Positions 31,162 through 42,410 are shown, numbered from the stretch's first letter. The stretch: DNA of 64,000 nucleotides from Schizochytrium sp. TIO01 (GCA_004764695.1 SMSO01000034.1:2178501-2242500), one strand, 5' to 3'. The notes: a model not told the origin generated them from the sequence alone. Numbers and translations are program-made.

Positions 31162-32382
31162 TTGCATTTCCCAAGAACGATGAGTAGTAATATCCCAAAG
31201 CCAGATGAGCATGAGCCAGAGTATGGGCTGGAGTTTGGGCTGAAGCTTGCGCCAGAGCTTGGACTGGGGCTTGAACCAGAGTTGGAGTCAAAGTTTTCGC
31301 TGGAGCTTGAGTCAAAGCGTAAGCATGAGTCAGACCCAGAACTTGAGCTTGAGCAGAAGACTGAGAATGGTACAACTCAGCTAAACAAAGAGCATGAGCA
31401 AGAACAGTTGCACAAGCAAGCGCAGCGGGCGTCTCTGGGGATAGTTCTCATTGACACAGTCACATCGACCTTCATGAGCGTTCTTCCAGAATGGATAACC
31501 TCGCAACAGCGCAAAAAGTTTGAGCAAGAACTGCAAGATCAAGAGATCGAGTTTAAATGTCGGCTCTTACAACAACAATACAAATATAAGCAAGAACTGC
31601 AGCAACTTGAAAAGCATTATGGTCAGCAGCTGAGTTCTAAGCAGGAGGAACAACAAAACCTAGAGAAGCAACACAACCAGCAATTGTACCAGCAAGGCAG
31701 AAAGTGGCAAGAATGGCAAATGCAACATCAAGACCATCAGGAAAAGACACAACAGGATCTGCAGGAGCAATACGAGAAGGAACTACATCGGCAAGAAGCA
31801 TTGTGGCAACAACGGCTAAGACAACAGCAACTGTTGCACAACCAGCAGCTGCGTCGTCAAGAAGAGCTATGGCGACAACAGCTACAACAAGAACAAGACC
31901 AGCTCGACGAGCTATAGAAGCAAAGTAAAGAGAGAGAGAGAGAGAGAGAGGCAGAGAGAGAACAAGTTACAGCATCAACATCGCATCAGCAAGACCTTCA
32001 ATAGCAAGAGAGATTAGGGCAAGGGCAGCTTATACAGCTGCAGGAGCTGTAGCAGCAGCTGCATGCGTGTATGTCTTCGTCTCTGCCTATGTTTACTCTT
32101 ACTTGTTCGTTTTCGTCTTCGCCTTTGTCTTCGTCTTTAGCATCGTCAGAATCTAAGCCTAAAAGCTATTTTTATCTTTGTCTACTTCTGCGCCTATGTC
32201 TCCGTCTGTGCCTTCGCTCACGTCTTCTGGTCTCGGTGATATTTTTGCTGGTAGCAGCATCAACAGTCGGAATTATTGTTGGACCATGCGTTGGAAAATA
32301 CTACATCAACCAGAACAGGAATAAACATGGGCATCTTCGTAATAGAAGTTTACTGCAACATGGCAGTATACCTATTCGTTAG
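31162..32382 (+). pseudogene. Coiled-coil family member 1, decayed, with relic C-terminal adaptor motif
   Basis: An open 251-codon frame (31162-31917) has the family plan: an acidic repetitive N-terminus (ELGLGLEPELESK), a hydrophobic segment (ASLGIVLIDTVTSTFMSVLPEWI) and a Gln-rich coiled coil. It stops at a TAG. Downstream sequence still reads as Gln-rich coiled coil in a shifted frame (QERLGQGQLIQLQEL), but with TAG codons where CAG is expected. An (AG)n run lies at the shift. At about 32280-32345 a relic of the adaptor motif survives (GKYYINQNRNK, with Leu-Arg after it). The whole 1.2 kb therefore looks like one decayed gene. A truncated product from 31162 could still be made. The ATG at 31180 is an alternative start. 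Confidence 0.65.
31928..31950. repeat. (AG)n microsatellite
   Basis: Uninterrupted AG dinucleotide run inside the decayed coiled-coil gene. Slippage here probably caused the frameshift seen in that gene. Confidence 0.9.
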
Positions 32383-33249
32383 CAAGCATTGAGATATTCT
32401 AAAAGAATCAATTCTCAGACTTCGAGCAAACAAAAGATTCAGAAGTCAACTTGATGTAATACAGGTGTAGGGACAGTACTAGGTAGTCCTGCAGTCTCTC
32501 GGGACAGATGACTAAGTTGACAAACACATGGACCACTAGTCAGAGAATACTCTAGTCAATCCATTTATATTGGGGAAACTTTAGTTAAGTGGATATTTAA
32601 TACCTATAGAAGAACGAATATGGAAATAGATTGGTTTTTAGGTAGTACCTAGAGCTGTAAAAAAACAAAACAAAAAGAAAAAAACGATCGGATTGCAGAA
32701 TAAAAAAATGGAAAAAACGAATAAATTTCAGAACAATATTGCTATGATGCGCTAGGTGAGTGCTAATCACATTTATTATTTCATTTAAATAGAATAAAAA
32801 TCAAAATCGTAATAATGTGTATTCACAGTGCTCTCTCAAAGCTCCCGAAGAAAGCTTGTGCGAAGTGGTTCTTTTAGTCTGGCAGTGTGGAGTTTCCGAT
32901 AATTGTAGAACACTCGAATGATATCTAGAGGGCACGCACGTTCTTTTTCTTCCTTTTTCTTTCCACACTCAAAGTTGCCTTTTCAATTTGTAGAAAAAAA
33001 AATATTTTAAAAAATATAGGTTACGAAGAAGCAACATCCTTCAAGTTGGCATTGCGTACTCCGTCCAAGAACGTGATTTCAGGGTCTGCGCCACGTGCTG
33101 TGTTTTGTAAATTGATCTACCACTCCACTTTTCATTATTCATGGCACCCTGAGCTACGAGTAGCGATGGTCTGTAGATTATCTTCGCTACTGAATTTCAG
33201 ATCGATTGCGCTACCGTCGCGCCTAAGAGTCGCTGTAGCACTACATAGA
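32383..33249. other. AT-rich intergenic region
   Basis: No gene supported. A-rich runs occur at 32655-32720 and 32990-33020. Confidence 0.5.
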
Positions 33250-33309
33250 CTGGATCCCAATCTTGAGAGCGCTTCCTTGGACTACGCACATCAGTTGGAC
33301 TGCTTCAAG
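33250..33309 (+). promoter_or_regulatory. Shared upstream element, copy 2, with secondary box
   Basis: The core is at 33250-33283. A second box, CAGTTGGACTGCTTCAAG, follows at 33292-33309. The same second box in the same relative place is found behind the copies at 39289 and 50471. It lies about 230 bases upstream of the ORF at 33515. Confidence 0.65.
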
Positions 33310-33514
33310 TTCTCAAAATCCAAGTCGGCAAGCGCGGAGTTTCAGCCGCAAGATCTTCACGACCAAGCCTCAAGATCGACAGCGCGAGCTTCGTTGATGT
33401 CCGCAGGCAGGCAGACCTGAATCAAAAGACATACAACCAAACCTCAATTCACTTCTTCTGCAAGGCGCAGTCCTTTATCCAAGAGGGCCAGTCGATCGCA
33501 GAGTTTGGTCTTAC

Positions 33515-35101
33515 TTGCACCCCGTGCAAAATTCTCGCAAGAACTGCAGTAGAGCTCTGCAATCGTCATTTGTCTTGGCCTCATCGATGGCAGATATTCC
33601 TCTTCGCTACCGGCGCCCTGCCCAGGCTCGCGAAGACGACCGGGGCCGTGTTCACGGCAATGCGCCAGCTCAAGAGTCTTGGTGGACATGGCTGGTTCGC
33701 CTTTTCCACCTCGTCGCGAGCTTCTTGGTTGAGTCCTGGCAAAGCGGGGTGAATTGGGTGTCTCGATGGCTAGAATCTCGACGGCAGGCGCAGCAGGAGT
33801 TAAGGGCGCAGCAGGAGCAGGAGCAGCAGGAGTTAAGGGCGCAGCAGGAGCAAGAGCAGCAGGAGCAAGCGCGAATGGAGCAAGAGCGGCAGGAAGAAAT
33901 CCAGGACCTGCAAAGACAAGTGGCGCGGCTGACACGGCAGCTTGAAGAGGAGAGGGAGCGGCACGCAAGAAATTTGTCAGAGCAAGAGATCCTTTCTGAG
34001 CGGCGGCTCCAAGATGGGCGGGACGAGTTAGAGGAGAACAGGCGGCAGCTTGCAAATGACAAGGATGCTTGGCACAGGGAGAAACAGAGGGACATGCAGA
34101 AATGGGCCGAGGAAAGAAACGAGTGGTTGAAAGAACTAGAGGAGTGGCGAAAAGAAAAGGAGAAGAAGCAAGAGGAGTGGGATGCAAAGCTACAGGAGTG
34201 GAACACAGAAAGAGAGAAGCTGGAGAAGCAAATTTGCAACGAGCGAGACGATTTTGAAGTGCAGCGTCAACATTATCAAATAAGAGATGCAGAATATCAA
34301 GGGCAGGTACAACAGCTTCAGAACCAATATCGGAACCTAGATCTGCGTTGGCAAGAGAAAGAAAACGAATGGAGAGCTCAGGAACAACAGCACCGGGCAG
34401 AACAGGAACAGTGGCAAAGGGAAAGGAATACATGGCAAGAGAAGGTAAACGGATTGCAAGAGCAGCTGCAAGAGCAGCAACGAACACACCGAGAAGAGAA
34501 GAATCAGTGGGAAAACTTAAAGACTGTTTTGGAAAACCAGCGGGCAGAGGAGAGGCGGCAAAAGGAAGAGTGGGAAAACAAGCATGCAGCTTTACTGAGG
34601 GTGCAGCAACAGCAGGACAGAAATTACAAGTCCAAGCAGGAGGAATGGAAGGCCAAAAAAGAAGAGCTGAAAAAGCAGTTGAAAGACCAGCAAGATCACC
34701 ATAACCAAGAAAAGCAGCAATGGCAAAGCGCCAAAGAAGCTTTACTGAAACTGCAGCAAGACCAGCAAGATCACCACAAGCGAGAACAGGAGCAATGGCA
34801 AAGCGCCAAAAAAGCTTTACTGAAACTGCAGCAAGACCAGCAAGATCACCACAAGCGAGAACAAGAGCAATGGCAAACCGACAAGCAAGCTTTAGAAAAG
34901 CAGCTGCACGACCTACAAGAATTGCACAATCATGAAAAGTCAGAATGGGAAGCTGAAAAAGAAGCCTTGAAACAGCATCACGTAAAGCAGCAAGATGAAC
35001 ACCAGCAACAACAGCAGCAATGGCAAACCGACAAACAAGCTTTAGATCTCCTTCTCTTACCGCTGCTGCCGCTTTTTGCGATGTTCGTGTTCCTTGTCTA
35101 A
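33515..35101 (+). CDS. Coiled-coil family member 2, N-terminal part, ending in an inverted segment
   Basis: A 528-aa frame. After a basic start (a second Met at 33587 gives MADIPLRYRR) comes the family's Trp-rich hydrophobic segment (ESWWTWLVRLFHLVASFLVESW). A long Gln/Glu/Lys coiled coil with regular EEW, EQW and QQW heptads follows. At 35048 the sequence switches to an inverted copy of coiled-coil DNA, so the last 18 residues (LLLLPLLPLFAMFVFLV) are the antisense translation of that copy. The frame then hits TAA. In the same frame the coiled coil resumes at 35339 and runs to 37354. The original gene was therefore probably one frame from 33515 to 37354. A cytoskeletal or scaffold role is likely from structure only. 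Confidence 0.7.
   Translation: MHPVQNSRKNCSRALQSSFVLASSMADIPLRYRRPAQAREDDRGRVHGNAPAQESWWTWLVRLFHLVASFLVESWQSGVNWVSRWLESRRQAQQELRAQQEQEQQELRAQQEQEQQEQARMEQERQEEIQDLQRQVARLTRQLEEERERHARNLSEQEILSERRLQDGRDELEENRRQLANDKDAWHREKQRDMQKWAEERNEWLKELEEWRKEKEKKQEEWDAKLQEWNTEREKLEKQICNERDDFEVQRQHYQIRDAEYQGQVQQLQNQYRNLDLRWQEKENEWRAQEQQHRAEQEQWQRERNTWQEKVNGLQEQLQEQQRTHREEKNQWENLKTVLENQRAEERRQKEEWENKHAALLRVQQQQDRNYKSKQEEWKAKKEELKKQLKDQQDHHNQEKQQWQSAKEALLKLQQDQQDHHKREQEQWQSAKKALLKLQQDQQDHHKREQEQWQTDKQALEKQLHDLQELHNHEKSEWEAEKEALKQHHVKQQDEHQQQQQQWQTDKQALDLLLLPLLPLFAMFVFLV
34122..34815 (+). repeat. Direct repeat, copy A (pairs with 35334-36027)
   Basis: About 695 bases repeated at an offset of exactly 1212 bases (a multiple of 3) with only about four mismatches visible by eye. 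Both copies encode the same coiled-coil block. Confidence 0.9.
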
Positions 35102-35333
35102 GTCATCCTCCTTATCTTGCAACTCCTGCAACTCCTGCAGCTTCTGCTGGTGCTGTTGTTGCTGTTGTTGCTGCTGTTTATGCAATTCTTCTTCTCTAAT
35201 TTGCCATTTGGAATTTTCACGATTGTGCTGTTCTTGCTGTTCTTGCTGCTGCTGTTGCAAACCTGCTTTTTCGGTTTGCCATTCGGACTTTTCACGATTG
35301 TGCAATTCTTGTAGGTCGTGCAGCTGCTTTTCT
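35048..35333 (-). repeat. Inverted copy of coiled-coil coding sequence
   Basis: Read on the minus strand, this segment encodes coiled coil closely matching the region around 36650-36925, including the unit DKEDDLDKEHEHRKKRQQR. It sits exactly between the two direct repeats and carries TAA where the other copy has CAA. Confidence 0.88.
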
Positions 35334-36027
35334 AGTGGTTGAAAGAACTAGAGGAGTGGCGAAAAGAAAAGGAGAAGAAGCAAGAGGAGTGGGATGCAAA
35401 GCTACAGGAGTGGAACACAGAAAGAGAGAAGCTGGAGAAGCAAATTTGCAACGAGCGAAACGAGTTTGAAGTGCAGCGTCAACATTATCAAATAAGAGAT
35501 GCAGAATATCAAGGGCAGGTACAACAGCTTCAGAACCAATATCGGAACCTAGATCTGCGTTGGCAAGAGAAAGAAAACGAATGGAGAGCTCAGGAACAAC
35601 AGCACCGGGCAGAACAGGAACAGTGGCAAAGGGAAAGGAATGCATGGCAAGAGAAGGTAAACGGATTGCAAGAGCAGCTGCAAGAGCAGCAACGAACACA
35701 CCGAGAAGAGAAGGATCAGTGGGAAAACTTAAAGACTGTTTTGGAAAACCAGCGGGCAGAGGAGAGGCGGCAAAAGGAAGAGTGGGAAAACAAGCATGCA
35801 GCTTTACTGAGGGTGCAGCAACAGCAGGACAGAAATTACAAGTCCAAGCAGGAGGAATGGAAGGCCAAAAAAGAAGAGCTGAAAAAGCAGTTGAAAGACC
35901 AGCAAGATCACCATAACCAAGAAAAGCAGCAATGGCAAAGCGCCAAAGAAGCTTTACTGAAACTGCAGCAAGACCAGCAAGATCACCACAAGCGAGAACA
36001 GGAGCAATGGCAAAGCGCCAAAGAAGC
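35334..36027 (+). repeat. Direct repeat, copy B (pairs with 34122-34815)
   Basis: Second copy of the 695-base direct repeat. It begins at the right edge of the inverted segment. Near-identity implies a very recent event or an assembly artefact. Confidence 0.9.
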
Positions 36028-37354
36028 TTTAGAAAAGCAGCTGCACGACCTACAAGAACAGCACGACCGAGAAAAGCAGCAATGGCAAACCGAGAAATCA
36101 AATTTACAAAAGCAGCTGCAAGACCAGAAGCAAAAATTGCAAGAACAAGATAAAGCATTTTTTGAAAAAGAGGGACAGTGGCTAGTAGATAAAGGAAAGC
36201 TACAAAGAAACGTTGCAGCTCTACAGAATCAAGTGGCAGAATGGCAGGAGAAAGAAGCGGCCTGGCAAAAGAAGCAGCGAGACCAGCAACAACAGCACCA
36301 GCAACAGCAGCAGCAATGGCAAACCGACAAACAAGCTTTAGAAAAGCAGCTGCACGACCTACAAGAATTGCACAATCATGAAAAGTCCGAATGGGAAGCT
36401 GAAAAAGAAGCCTTGAAACAGCAACACGTAAAGCAGCAAGATGAACACCAGCAACAACAGCAGCAATGGCAAACCGACAAACAAGCTTTAGAAAAGCAGC
36501 TGCACGACCTACAAGAATTGCACAATCGTGAAAAGTCAGAATGGGAAGCTGAAAAAGAAGACTTGGAACTGCAACACATAACGCAGCAAGATGAACACCA
36601 GCAACAACACCAGCAACAACACCAGCAATGGCAAACCGACAAACAAGCTTTAGAAAATCAGCTGCACGACCTACAAGAATTGCACAATCGTGAAAAGTCC
36701 AAATGGGAAGCTGAAAAAGAAGCCTTGAAACAGCAACACGTAAAGCAGCAAGATGAACACCAGCAACAACAGCAGCAATGGCAAATTAGAGAAGACGAAT
36801 TGCATAAACAGCAGCAACAACAGCGAGAACAGCACCAGCAGAAGCTGCAGGAGTTGCAAGATAAGGAGGATGACTTAGACAAGGAACACGAACATCGCAA
36901 AAAGCGGCAGCAGCGGCAAGAGAAGGAGATGGGTTGGTTGAAGAAAGACGTCGACTGGCACAAAAGAGAAGTAGATCGGGAACGCCGAAATTATAAACAG
37001 GAGCTGCAAGACAAAGAGAGAGAACTACAAGACAAAGAAGCATTATGGAAAAAGAAAGAAGCAATGCGGCAACAGGAGGAGGAACGTCAGCAGTGGGAAA
37101 AAGAGAGAGCAGAATGGAAGAAGAAAGAAGAAGACTGGAAGAAGATAGAAGAAGAGTGGAAGAAGAAAGAAGAAGACTGGAACAAGAAAGAAGCAGACCT
37201 TAGTAAACAAGATGAATCACAATACCCTGAGAACGAGTCTTTAACACAGAGTTCGGATGAGGAGCAATATCCAAATAGAAGCCCTAGCAACAGCCCTGGT
37301 GCCACTGGCGCCACTGGCGCCAGAGCTAAAAATAAAAAAGGACGACGTGGATAA
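35339..37354 (+). CDS. Coiled-coil family member 2, C-terminal part (separated by rearrangement)
   Basis: A 671-codon frame in the same phase as the preceding ORF, without its own ATG near the left end and without a promoter. Its first 230 residues duplicate residues 203-433 of the upstream ORF. It then continues as a Gln-rich coiled coil with repeated blocks (DKQALEKQLHDLQELHN) at about 45-50 residue spacing, and ends in Lys/Glu helices with a WKKKEEDW rhythm. The C-terminal tail is Ser/Pro-rich and finishes with GATGATGARAKNKKGRRG. There is no adaptor motif at this C-terminus, unlike members 4 and 5. If the 1212-base insertion were absent, both parts would form one protein. Confidence 0.65.
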   Translation: MKELEEWRKEKEKKQEEWDAKLQEWNTEREKLEKQICNERNEFEVQRQHYQIRDAEYQGQVQQLQNQYRNLDLRWQEKENEWRAQEQQHRAEQEQWQRERNAWQEKVNGLQEQLQEQQRTHREEKDQWENLKTVLENQRAEERRQKEEWENKHAALLRVQQQQDRNYKSKQEEWKAKKEELKKQLKDQQDHHNQEKQQWQSAKEALLKLQQDQQDHHKREQEQWQSAKEALEKQLHDLQEQHDREKQQWQTEKSNLQKQLQDQKQKLQEQDKAFFEKEGQWLVDKGKLQRNVAALQNQVAEWQEKEAAWQKKQRDQQQQHQQQQQQWQTDKQALEKQLHDLQELHNHEKSEWEAEKEALKQQHVKQQDEHQQQQQQWQTDKQALEKQLHDLQELHNREKSEWEAEKEDLELQHITQQDEHQQQHQQQHQQWQTDKQALENQLHDLQELHNREKSKWEAEKEALKQQHVKQQDEHQQQQQQWQIREDELHKQQQQQREQHQQKLQELQDKEDDLDKEHEHRKKRQQRQEKEMGWLKKDVDWHKREVDRERRNYKQELQDKERELQDKEALWKKKEAMRQQEEERQQWEKERAEWKKKEEDWKKIEEEWKKKEEDWNKKEADLSKQDESQYPENESLTQSSDEEQYPNRSPSNSPGATGATGARAKNKKGRRG

Positions 37355-39288
37355 TACAATCAGAGTGGAAGAAATCCGGAATCTGGGAGGGCTTTCTCTG
37401 ATTCTGCGCCACCAGGAAGCCTTGCCGGAGCTGTAGACTCCGATATTGACGAGAACACAAACTAGGCATATTCTGCTACACTTGCAAACGTCGAAGGAGC
37501 TTCCGAAACTGCACCTCTATACTTCGCGCGAAATCTGTAGGGGTCAAAGTTGATCCAATGCACCCTGGTACACCAGGTGATCAGACAGAAACACCTTGGA
37601 AGTGAGAAATCAAAAGTACAGATACATAATCCCGCGCCATGTCACGTGGCTTGACAGATTTTATCGAACTTATTTGATTCAATATTTAGACTTGAGCTAT
37701 ACAGCCCGACATAGAACGAGAGATTCGAGTCATTTAAGTTATCAAACATATTTTTATAGTTAAAATTGGTCGTAAACCCTTTGCCTATGATTTTTTTCGT
37801 ATAAATCAAGATATTGGCCTCCACTAATTGGCTTCTGGTTAATGAAAACCATTATTGCCTTTAGAGCATAACAATGCTGCCGTATCTAGGCCGTGCTAAA
37901 GCGTGTAAACTGATGTCATACGGCACTTGTCCCATCGGTGCGTTATTTTTGGTCCTTTTGAAGGTAAGTTGCATGAGTTGGATAGCTGTATACTATGATG
38001 ATAGGGCGTGCAAGCCGTGTGATCGTAACGATGGCTATTCATATCTTAGACTTGAGCGAATCGGTGGCTTTGTACAAAGCAAACTAGCTGCAGGCTGGGC
38101 GTGACTTCGTTCACAAAGTCATGTGAAGGTAATGATGGGTTGTATACAGAGATTAGGAAAATGTTTGTCACGCTAAAATCGCGCTTCTCTGTAATAAAAT
38201 CATTCATCTCGTTCGTTTAGTGCGCTCTCTCTTAGGTACCTTTTCATCTATTCTGCAACATTGTTAGTAGCTTGGTTAAAGCGTTCCTTTGCTAATATCT
38301 TTTTTGGTTCATGTCAGTGAATCTTTCGAACATAAGCGTTGATTCGTCCTCAGCTGTTGCGTACCTTCGGACATAAGTCTTGCACTCACTTTTAAGCTAC
38401 TTTTAAAAAACAAAACAAAATTTAGCCTTGAGCATTGGACTAGCGTGATGTAAACAGCCTTGATTTGGACTAATCAGAGCAAAACTTAATTCTTGCAGAC
38501 GTAACACAGATTAAAAAGGAACACTTGAATGATCACCCCACTGGCAACATTATGAGTGTCATGGTTTGACTGAAGTTTTCACTTATGACAAACTCTGCTT
38601 TTATTATCACGCAGGTATTATATAGTGGATTGAACGTTCTGGACTTCCAACTCAGGAGCGTTTTTTAAAAGCATGTTCATCCTTCGTGGACAAGCACAGA
38701 AATACTATTGAAATAGATGTATCAAGAAACACCATAGTAAAATTATAAAGAAATGTATCCACCCAATTTATTGTTATTATTGCCACGAAATTCTGCAACC
38801 TTTTTAGATAAATAAAATTTATTATTAATATAATAATTAAAGAGTTTTTTTTTAAGTTAAAAAAACAAAAACAAAAAAACAAAAGTAAAATATAAAGTAA
38901 AATCTAGAGGCATCAGAAATAACTTCCATACCGCCCAGAGTTTCACAGTATGCGTATCTACGTGTCTTAGATTTGGAATGTACAATATAGTCCTCACATA
39001 CTCGAATGAGATCTCTGGAAATTGACATTGGATTCAAGATCACATAAGTGCATACAAACATGGATCAACCCAAGGAATGGAAGTCTTTAGCAACATGCTA
39101 AGATTGAATCAGAACTACTTCAGATCTAACCCATCCTATTCTTTCGAGTGCGTACTCTGAGATCTTTTGGTAACCGACCGCCTTTCCTCTGCTCGTACTG
39201 TTGCACAGTCTTCAGAGGGTGGACACTCCTTTCAAGTAATCTTAGGATAAACTGTAGGGTTGTACTATACCTCATCAAGGCCGCTTTG
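37355..39288. other. AT-rich intergenic region
   Basis: No gene supported. Extremely AT-rich at 38810-38910. Confidence 0.5.
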
Positions 39289-39350
39289 CTGGATCTCAAA
39301 CTTGAGAGCGCATTCTCAGGCTGCGATCCATGTCAATTGGACTGCCTCAC
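39289..39350 (+). promoter_or_regulatory. Shared upstream element, copy 3, with secondary box
   Basis: The core at 39289-39322 matches the left half exactly (CTGGATCTCAAACTTG), followed by AGAGCGCATTCTC. The second box CAATTGGACTGCCTCAC lies at about 39334-39350. It is about 205 bases upstream of the gene at 39528. Confidence 0.65.
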
Positions 39351-39527
39351 AAATACAATTAAGCGAGCGCGGAGATAAGCCTCTGCCACGCACGGTCTTG
39401 ATTGATGAGTCAGCCGCGCGCTGATTGGAGATGACAGCAGGCCCGAATTAAGGCTGACGCTTGAGTACAGCAGAACCTCAACCAACTTCGATTGGAGAGC
39501 TCCTTTCTTTAGCAGAAGCAAACCCCA

Positions 39528-41330
39528 TTGAGAAAAAAGCTCAGTATAGGCTTCCAAGCTCGTGCTCTCTCGAAACAACAGACGATTCCTGCTTTAGCTT
39601 GTGCGCAAGCAATGTGTTCGAACTCTCGCGAGACGCTCCGCAACCAAGGCTCGGCAGGTGAACCGGAAGGCGAGCCGATAGACCAGCAAGAACAAGGAAA
39701 AGAACAAGGAAAAGAACAAGAACGAGAACAAGAACAAGGAAAAGAACAAGGAAAAGAACAAGAACGAGAACGAGAACAAGAACGAGAACGGGGACACCAC
39801 TCTGGACAGGAACTCGGGCAACAGCCAGAAAGCGAGCTAGCGCCAGAGCAAAGCTCTTGGTGGAGATCGCTCGTTTGCCTTTACCATGCCCTTGTCGCAG
39901 CGCTGGTGATTGCGATCCATGGTGCAGTGCAACGACTTCCCGACTGGCCTCCTGCGAAACAGCGAAAGCTGCAGGCGCAACTGGAAGAGCAAGAAGAACG
40001 ATGGAAAGAGCGGCTGGCGCAACATGAGAAGGAAGCCGAGGCGCAGCGCGGAGACGCTCTGCAGAAGGCGCAGGGAGGCTGGCAAGAGAAAGAGGAAGAA
40101 CTGAAAGCGCAGCTAGGTGATCTTCAGCGGCAACATGCTGAGTTGCAAGGAGCAGAAGCATCACTGAGAAAGGAGCTCCATGACCGGGAAGAATCTTGGC
40201 GAAAGACTGACACAAAGTCTCAACAAGAGATAGGAAAACACCAGCAGCAATTGCAGGATTTTCAAAGCAAAGTAGACTCGTTGAATAGCAAGTGTCAGCA
40301 GCAGCAAGGAGATCAGCAGAAGCTGCAAGATCATGCAAAAGAATTGGCAACGAATATAGAGGAAATGGAAGCCCGTGAAGCAGAACTGAACCGTCTCGTA
40401 GAAGATTGGGTCGAGAAAGGAAAAGAGTGGGACGAGAAAGTATCAGAATGGAACGGGTATCAAACGGATCTGATTGATCAACATCGGCAAGAGCAGGAGC
40501 AGTGGCGCAGCGAACTTGAACAATTGCAAAAGCAGCACGAACAAGAGAGGCAAGAGCAGCAAGAGCAGCACGAACAAGCGCAGGAGCAGTGGGAGGCCAA
40601 GGTAGTGACCCTAAAGGAGCAGTACGAACAAGAGAGGCACGAGCAACAAGAGCAGCACGAACAAGCACAGGAGCAGTGGCAAAGTAAAGTAGAGACACTA
40701 AAGGAGCAGCACAACCAAGAGAGGCAAGAGCAGCAAGATCAGCACGTGCAAGATAAACAGCAGTGGCAAGCCAAAGTAGATACATTAAAGGAGCAGCAAA
40801 AAGAGCAGAAGGAGCAGCACCTCCAAGATAAACAGGAGTGGCAAGAGAAAGTAGTTCAGTTGCGCGAGCAGCAACGAGAGCAGCTCGAGCAGCAGTGCAA
40901 AGAAAAGGAGGAGTGGCAAGAGAAGGTAGCGGAGCTGCGAGAGCAGCAACGGCAACAGCTGGAGGAGCATCGACAAGAGTCGCTGCAGTGGCGAGAAAAA
41001 GAAGCAGAGTTGCAGCAGCAGCTGCTGCAGCAGCAAGAACGACAGCAGCAGAAGAAGAAAGATATCGAGTGGCAAAAGAAAGAAACAGCATGGCAAAAGA
41101 CAGAAGTTGCACGACAGAGGCAAGAAGCAGAACAGAAACGTCGGCATGAACAACAGCAACTGCAAGCAACCATAGAAGAATTGCGAGAACAGCAACAACA
41201 GCAACAACAGCAACACCGGCGAGAGCAGCTGCAGTGGCAAGAGAGAGAGACCAACTGGGAACAGCAGCAATACCAGCACCAGCAGCAGCTGCAGCAGTGG
41301 CAAGATAGAGAAAAAGAGTTCAAAGACCAG

Positions 41331-41363
<33 letters not shown>

Positions 41364-41750
41364 ATGAAAGAGTTAGAGTGGCAGAAGAAAAAAACCGATT
41401 TTCATAAGAAGGAAGTGGAACGACACAAAATAGAAGCAGAACGACAACAGCAGAAACAACAGCAAGAGTGGCAAGGAAAACTAGCAAGACTGCGAAAGGA
41501 ACAGCACGAACAGCAACAAAAATACACGCAGGAACAGAACAAGCTGCAAGAGATGGTAGGCGAATTGCAAAAGCAACGTCAAGAGCAGCAGGAGAGTAGG
41601 AAACCTAAAAAGACAGAACGGGGAAAGAAAGCAAACCAACAACAACTAACCCAATCAGCGTCTGCCCGTGCACCAAAGGGTAAGCTCCAGACTATAAGGT
41701 CGTTTTCCTCAAGTGATGAATCCACCTCTGGCCTAGAAGCAAAGCATTAG
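39528..41750 (+). CDS. Coiled-coil family member 3
   Basis: A 740-aa protein with the family plan. The N-terminus includes a low-complexity run of Glu-Gln-Gly-Lys units (about residues 55-85, encoded by short DNA repeats at 39690-39790). The Trp-rich hydrophobic segment is SSWWRSLVCLYHALVAALVIA (about residues 105-125). From there to about residue 690 the chain is a Gln/Glu/Arg coiled coil with blocks such as QEQWQSKVETLKEQHNQER recurring about every 30 residues. The tail is basic and Ser-rich and has no adaptor motif. It is probably anchored to a membrane by the hydrophobic segment with the rod exposed. The initiating Met could be the one at 39528 or a later one (AMCSNSRE). Confidence 0.78.
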
Positions 41751-42410
41751 TAAAATTCTCAATGCGACACCAGTCAAATCTGGCACAAATCAAGTCAAAA
41801 AATAAGTAAATATAAATAAATAAATATAAAAACGTTTTTAACTTTAACTTAATTAAAAAAATTTAAAATGTTTTAAATTTAAATATAAAATTCCCTCAAT
41901 ATTCAAAGGTGCTGTCTAACCAGGACCAAGGATACGATTATAGAGTGACTAACCTGGATCTCAAACTTGGGAGCGCTCTCTTGGATGATCCAGTTCGTTG
42001 AGCTGTCTAGCCCATTAGGTATGTATAGACCGGAAAGATAGCCAACGGATTGGCGCAACTTCACTTTTACCATTCTAACTAGTTAAGGGCTGCTCGAATC
42101 AATACTTTTACATGGACAAATACCCAAGCCAAAACCTACTTGGCTCTTTGGTACCTCATTCTTATCAATCTTACTGCTTGGTTTTGTAAACTCAACTTGG
42201 AATTAGATCTCTTCTTAAAAGAAAGAAAAGAGCATCCGTAAAAAAATTTAGCTCAAGGAGCTAAAATCTGCATTTAACTTTTAAAGCTAGGTAGAACTTT
42301 AACATCTAACGCTTAAGTGCACTTTAGAAGCAAAAAGACCTTACTGTTATAAAACGGAAACTAAGAATACAAGTCTAAACTTGATTTATACTATGTATTA
42401 TGAGTGAAAT
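41751..42410. other. Spacer with orphan element
   Basis: AT-rich at 41800-41890. It holds a copy of the shared upstream element but no family gene to its right. Confidence 0.5.
41954..41986 (+). promoter_or_regulatory. Shared upstream element, copy 4 (orphan)
   Basis: Near-perfect core (CTGGATCTCAAACTTG, then GGAGCGCTCTCTTGGAT). No coiled-coil gene follows on the plus strand before the oxidoreductase relic. It may mark a lost gene, or act on an unrecognised transcript. Confidence 0.6.

Noticed and set aside
33444-34487. Long minus-strand frames (up to 347 codons) opposite the coiled-coil gene, also at 35292-36158 and 39541-41169
   Set aside because: They are the antisense of Gln/Glu-rich repeats, which rarely contain stop codons on the opposite strand. 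Products are Ala/Leu/Pro-rich with no family and would be mirrored in every repeat.
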